64,000 nucleotides of DNA from JBEKCD01 sp050015055 (lineage in GTDB: Archaea; Thermoproteota; Bathyarchaeia; Bathyarchaeales; Bathycorpusculaceae): the NCBI GenBank assembly GCA_050015055.1, contig JBEKCD010000015.1:17291-81290 (forward strand), written 5' to 3'. Positions 61,135-64,000 of this stretch are shown here, piece after piece; positions within the stretch are counted from its first letter, which is position 1; each line of letters begins with the position of its first letter. The notes below the pieces were generated by a model. The model was not told where the DNA came from. It searched no databases and saw only the letters and a program-made list of their open reading frames with translations. The translations under genes were made by a program, and so were the position numbers.

Positions 61135-61218
61135 GCAAGAACAGATGAATAAAGAGCGTGCGCTAAAAAATATCTCAGTCAAGTGGAAGCGTGTAGAAGG
61201 CTATTTTCTTGACTGTTC

Positions 61219-61809
61219 TCAGGTTCGTCTGTATTTTGTGATTTCTCTCAAGATTTGCCAAAACGTCTTCTTGATCTCAGAAAAGGTCTTAGCCTGACTA
61301 GCCGCAACCTCTATTGCTAGGGCTACATCCTCAAGAAGAAGCCGATCTTTCTTGTCAAATCCTTCAAGTGGCTCGCTCCGACTGTTTAGGGTTATGGTCT
61401 TTTGCGATTTGTCTATTTGTATCGGTTCAGAGGTAGGCTTCTTTGTTTCCATAATTTCAAAAGATTCACCGAGTCTGGCTTTTACTGCTTTTGTCCTCGA
61501 TGAAACCATTCTGGTGTCTTCATTTGATGCTCGCACAGAACGCCTACTTACGTACATTTTCTTTGAAGTGGAGAAGACTGTGGCCCGTAGAAAATCGTGT
61601 AAGACGTTTCTTGTTGCGGCATATTCGTGTTGCGTCGTCTTAAATGAGCTTCTGTCTATGTTCATGGCGTTTTCCAAACCAGAGTCAAAGTAAATTTCTC
61701 CGAAAGTCTGTGGAAAATACAGATTGTCGCCAGTGAAAGGATGTCCCCAGAAGTCAAGGCTTGGGCCACCAATTGCAACATTCTTTATCCGTACGATAAT
61801 TCCTCTCAA
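61219..61809 (-). pseudogene. C-terminal part of the frameshifted GHKL ATPase gene
   Basis: The frame is open from about 61990 down to the stop at 61219. Before the ATG at 61809 it reads PNEKDIIEGKYGDDFRLFPI, then an ordinary-looking strand region, which continues the upstream ATPase ORF after a one-base shift. The rest (RIKNVAIGGPSLDFWGHPFT and a C-terminal helix) resembles the C-terminal domain of MutL/Hsp90-like ATPases. A separate gene starting at 61809 is less likely because the protein-like sequence extends above it. Confidence 0.65.
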
Positions 61810-61952
61810 TTGCTGAGGAATTATGCGGGTCTTTTGATAATAGAAGAATCCTTTGAAAGAGATTTTTGAAGTATCAAGCGTTGTTGGATCAACTACCTCA
61901 AAGGTCTTTTCGATGGGAAATAGTCGGAAATCATCACCGTATTTGCCTTCTA

Positions 61953-63080
61953 TTATATCCTTTTCGTTAGGGAGGGTATGGGTTTCTTCAATTCCAATCC
62001 ATTAAATATCACTTTAAAATTATATTTTTCCAAGGCTTCTTTGCGTTCTTTAATAATGTTTACAGCTTTGTCATAGTCAGCACGGCATGCCTCTGGAATA
62101 TCGGCGCTATTAATCTGTATGATCGGACCATTATCAACGTATTTGACAGGTATTACCAAGGCAAGGTTAATGACGAATTCCCAATAGGGACCCATTTCGG
62201 TTTTTACGTTGCTTATAGTTTTTGAACTTATTTCTTTCATTACATCTTCGAATGCTGCAGGCTTTATTGGAAATATTCGTGAATCGTTTGGAAGTTTGTT
62301 TTCCAGAATGTCTATAAATGGCTGCTTGAGATTGAGTAATTCTATTCTTGTATAGTGCTGTTTAAGATCTTCCTTCTTGAAGTTTGTTAAGGTAAACTGA
62401 CTGATTTCATAGAATTCTTTGCGTTTGGCTTCATCGCTTCTTATCTTGGAAAAATCAATCAAAGCTTCAACATAGGTGTCGGATCCTTCCTTCGCCGACG
62501 TAACTCTGACTTGATCACATAATTCTGAGACAGCTATAAACCCGATCCCTATTTTTCCAATGAGGGGTCTTTTGAACATTGTACTGAGAAGCCCTTTGTC
62601 TCTTTTTAGTGACCTAACGATAAACGTGAAATGTTCGTCGAAATCAGCATAGTCCATACCTTGTCCTGTGTCAAAAACAACTAGTTTGTGCTCTTCGGGT
62701 AGATATTGAATTTCAACCTTTTCCGCATCAGCGTCAAAAGAATTGCTGATTAGTTCTTTGATTGAGTTCCAAGGGGCACTGTATATGCCTTTGCTCAAGA
62801 TTTCCACTATTTGACTTCCGACTTTCATTGTGCCGATTTGTTGCTCGCCTATTCTTTTTTCAAGTCTGAAAGACTTCGGTCGTGGCAGAAACACGGTTTC
62901 TTCAAGAGAACGGACATAATCTGAAGATATTTTTCTATTTGCTTGTTCTAGAGTTCTAGAAACTTCAGCGGGGCTAATTCTAAGAGTGGCGGCTACTTCG
63001 CTTATAGATTTCTTTCTGCTTTCTACTAGAACTCTAAGTTCCAACTCTGTGAGACCTTTGTCTTGCTCTGCTTCGGTCAA
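61953..63080 (-). CDS. HTH-GHKL (Hsp90/MutL-like) ATPase, frameshifted at its 3' end
   Basis: Residues 8-45 are an HTH (LTELELRVLVESRKKSISEV...SPAEVSRTLEQ). The GHKL nucleotide site follows: NSIKELISNSFDADAEKVEIQY (N box), VVFDTGQGMDYADF (DxGxG) and KRPLIGKIGIGFIAVSELCD (G2 box). It would hydrolyse ATP with large conformational change. I start at TTG 63080, whose TTGA overlaps the nuclease stop and which has GGAGGAT 8 nt upstream; ATG 63176 would overlap the nuclease by 100 bp. The frame ends at 61953, but the protein clearly continues in another frame. Confidence 0.78.
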   Translation of the reverse strand: MTEAEQDKGLTELELRVLVESRKKSISEVAATLRISPAEVSRTLEQANRKISSDYVRSLEETVFLPRPKSFRLEKRIGEQQIGTMKVGSQIVEILSKGIYSAPWNSIKELISNSFDADAEKVEIQYLPEEHKLVVFDTGQGMDYADFDEHFTFIVRSLKRDKGLLSTMFKRPLIGKIGIGFIAVSELCDQVRVTSAKEGSDTYVEALIDFSKIRSDEAKRKEFYEISQFTLTNFKKEDLKQHYTRIELLNLKQPFIDILENKLPNDSRIFPIKPAAFEDVMKEISSKTISNVKTEMGPYWEFVINLALVIPVKYVDNGPIIQINSADIPEACRADYDKAVNIIKERKEALEKYNFKVIFNGLELKKPIPSLTKRI

Positions 63081-63850
63081 CTTAACGGATCCTCCTTCAA
63101 ACCAAATACCTTCTTCTTTCCATATACATACCATGCCTTTGTTACCAGCCTTATTGAGAACCAATGCAGAACGCATGAGCGCATTGGAGCATCTAGGTGT
63201 TCTACCTTTGCTCGAATGCTTGCTAGCCCTCTGAGCATATTGGGCAGATCATTTATTGCTTCAAGTTCTGTTACGCCTCTATCATTAAACAAGAGTAACA
63301 ACAATTCTTCGGCCTCATCGATGAAGGCTGGTTGAAGAAGTAATTCTGCCAAACCCGTCTCCCTCATTAATACCTCTGCTCTTGAATATTCGAGATATTG
63401 AGAAAGAGTTTGTCTTCTCAAGTCGAGCACTTGTCTTCCATTCATGAAATGAATTCGTGGATATCTTGTGAGCCCATTGTTGATCTCCTGCAGAGCGTAT
63501 GTCGTTATGTTGCCCGAAGTAATTACGAACAATACATGGATATTTCTGGATTCGTGACTATAAGGATCAACAAAAGGATTCTCAAAAGCTGATATTGCCT
63601 CGCTAATGACCGTTCTGATAACATCAACTCCCGATATATTTCCTATCTTAACCTGAGCAGCCATGTCCTCACGATTTCCAAGTCTATCAAAATCGTAAAA
63701 AGTGACGTCACGACCATGTTCTTCGTTCCCGCCAGTATACCTGACGTCATTGTATCCTGTCTCTTTAAACATTGGAATAACGTAATCTTTTGTAAAAACA
63801 AGTTCGCTTAGACCCTGAACCCGAATAAGCTCACTATCCTCTGTTGACAA
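63077..63850 (-). CDS. Mrr-like PD-(D/E)xK nuclease
   Basis: The 257-residue protein has an Mrr-type core: FTKDYVIPMFKETGYNDVRYTGGNEEHGRDVTFYD with the catalytic GRD, then MAAQVKIG as the Q-x-K motif. The remainder is a helical C-terminal domain. Mrr-type nucleases cut modified or foreign DNA. It is the first gene of a tightly coupled pair with the GHKL ATPase. This combination suggests a defence or DNA-processing unit. No methylase is visible in the window. Confidence 0.82.
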   Translation of the reverse strand: MSTEDSELIRVQGLSELVFTKDYVIPMFKETGYNDVRYTGGNEEHGRDVTFYDFDRLGNREDMAAQVKIGNISGVDVIRTVISEAISAFENPFVDPYSHESRNIHVLFVITSGNITTYALQEINNGLTRYPRIHFMNGRQVLDLRRQTLSQYLEYSRAEVLMRETGLAELLLQPAFIDEAEELLLLLFNDRGVTELEAINDLPNMLRGLASIRAKVEHLDAPMRSCVLHWFSIRLVTKAWYVYGKKKVFGLKEDPLS

Positions 63851-63895
63851 TTAGCAACTTCCTACTCACACCGAAAGCTGGTCTATTTAGCGGGT

Positions 63896-63944
63896 GTGGG
63901 GGAAGAGAACCCCGGGGCTTGCCCCGGGCGGTGAATTCCCCCAC
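63896..63944 (+). mobile_element. Nested hairpin resembling an IS200/IS605-family right end
   Basis: GTGGGGGAA (63896-63904) pairs with TTCCCCCAC (63936-63944), enclosing an 8-bp hairpin CCCGGGGC-tt-GCCCCGGG (63911-63928). The segment AACCCCGGGGCTTGCCCCGGG followed by GGTGAATTC resembles ends recognised by IS200/IS605 transposases and the guide-RNA scaffold of TnpB. No tnpA or tnpB is within view; the flanking 63945-64000 is beyond the last gene. It could equally be a strong terminator. Confidence 0.35.
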
Positions 63945-64000
63945 TTAAGCCTTTTTACTGAGCGTGTGTTACGAGAATGTGGAGATAACTTTGGAGATGG

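Noticed and set aside
63080..63176. Longer ATPase start at ATG 63176
   Set aside because: It would overlap the nuclease gene by 100 bp, whereas TTG 63080 has a good ribosome-binding site and a TTGA overlap.
1..64000. rRNA operon, replication origin or complete insertion sequence
   Set aside because: I found no rRNA-like sequence, no cdc6/orc gene or clustered origin boxes, and no intact transposase.

Overview
The window is archaeal chromosome, most likely from Candidatus Bathyarchaeia (the former MCG) or a close relative. The archaeal assignment is strong. Promoters are TATA-type, with an AT-rich box about 26 nt before many starts and several leaderless starts. Diagnostic genes include class I lysyl-tRNA synthetase, a formaldehyde-activating enzyme/hexulose-phosphate synthase fusion, both subunits of the archaeal phosphomevalonate dehydratase, ComB of coenzyme M synthesis, UPF0147, an autoantigen-p27 zinc ribbon and TldD/TldE. 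The Bathyarchaeia assignment is an inference from gene content and from the secreted proteins ending in VPEFSS plus a membrane anchor. No rRNA, CRISPR array or complete insertion sequence was seen. There is one tRNA, tRNA-Glu(UUC).

Layout. 0-8 kb: broken membrane ORF, MFS carrier, HTH-Fae-Hps fusion, M32 carboxypeptidase, PH-like protein, flavin reductase, radical SAM protein with an unusual 5' end. 8-10 kb: secreted seven-repeat TYGG propeller. 10-16.7 kb: a block with DUF2797, radical SAM/B12-type enzyme, RNase HII-like protein, HD phosphohydrolase and YwgA-like protein, ending in a decayed tyrosine integrase beside tRNA-Glu. 16.8-25 kb: phosphomevalonate dehydratase with a second HD hydrolase, DUF998, thymidylate kinase, zinc ribbon, UPF0147, cupin, amino-acid permease, pyrophosphatase. 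25-29.4 kb: FAD oxidoreductase, then a run of zinc ribbon, helical protein, SPFH/zinc-ribbon protein and membrane protein that resembles a membrane-stress module. 29.4-37 kb: LysRS, TldD/TldE, DUF362, pyruvate kinase. 37-41 kb: gene-poor, with gene fragments, low-complexity DNA, CBS, NERD and hemerythrin proteins. 41-53 kb: GNATs, ComB, 5-formyl-THF cyclo-ligase family, DinB, dienelactone hydrolase, GDPD, radical SAM/B12. 53-60 kb: cell-surface proteins. 60-64 kb: accessory edge with small zinc-finger ORFs and a two-gene unit coding for an Mrr-like nuclease and an HTH-GHKL ATPase, a candidate defence system whose ATPase is frameshifted, then a nested hairpin resembling an IS200/IS605 end.

Two signals cut across the window. 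First, the palindrome GCGCGC (often GCGCGCGC, frequently bordered by TTA/TAA) occurs about 30 times and almost only between genes, in tandem, divergent and convergent gaps alike. Second, several genes below 60 codons are readable in the gaps and are annotated here; the best supported are 47937-48089 and 60433-60597.
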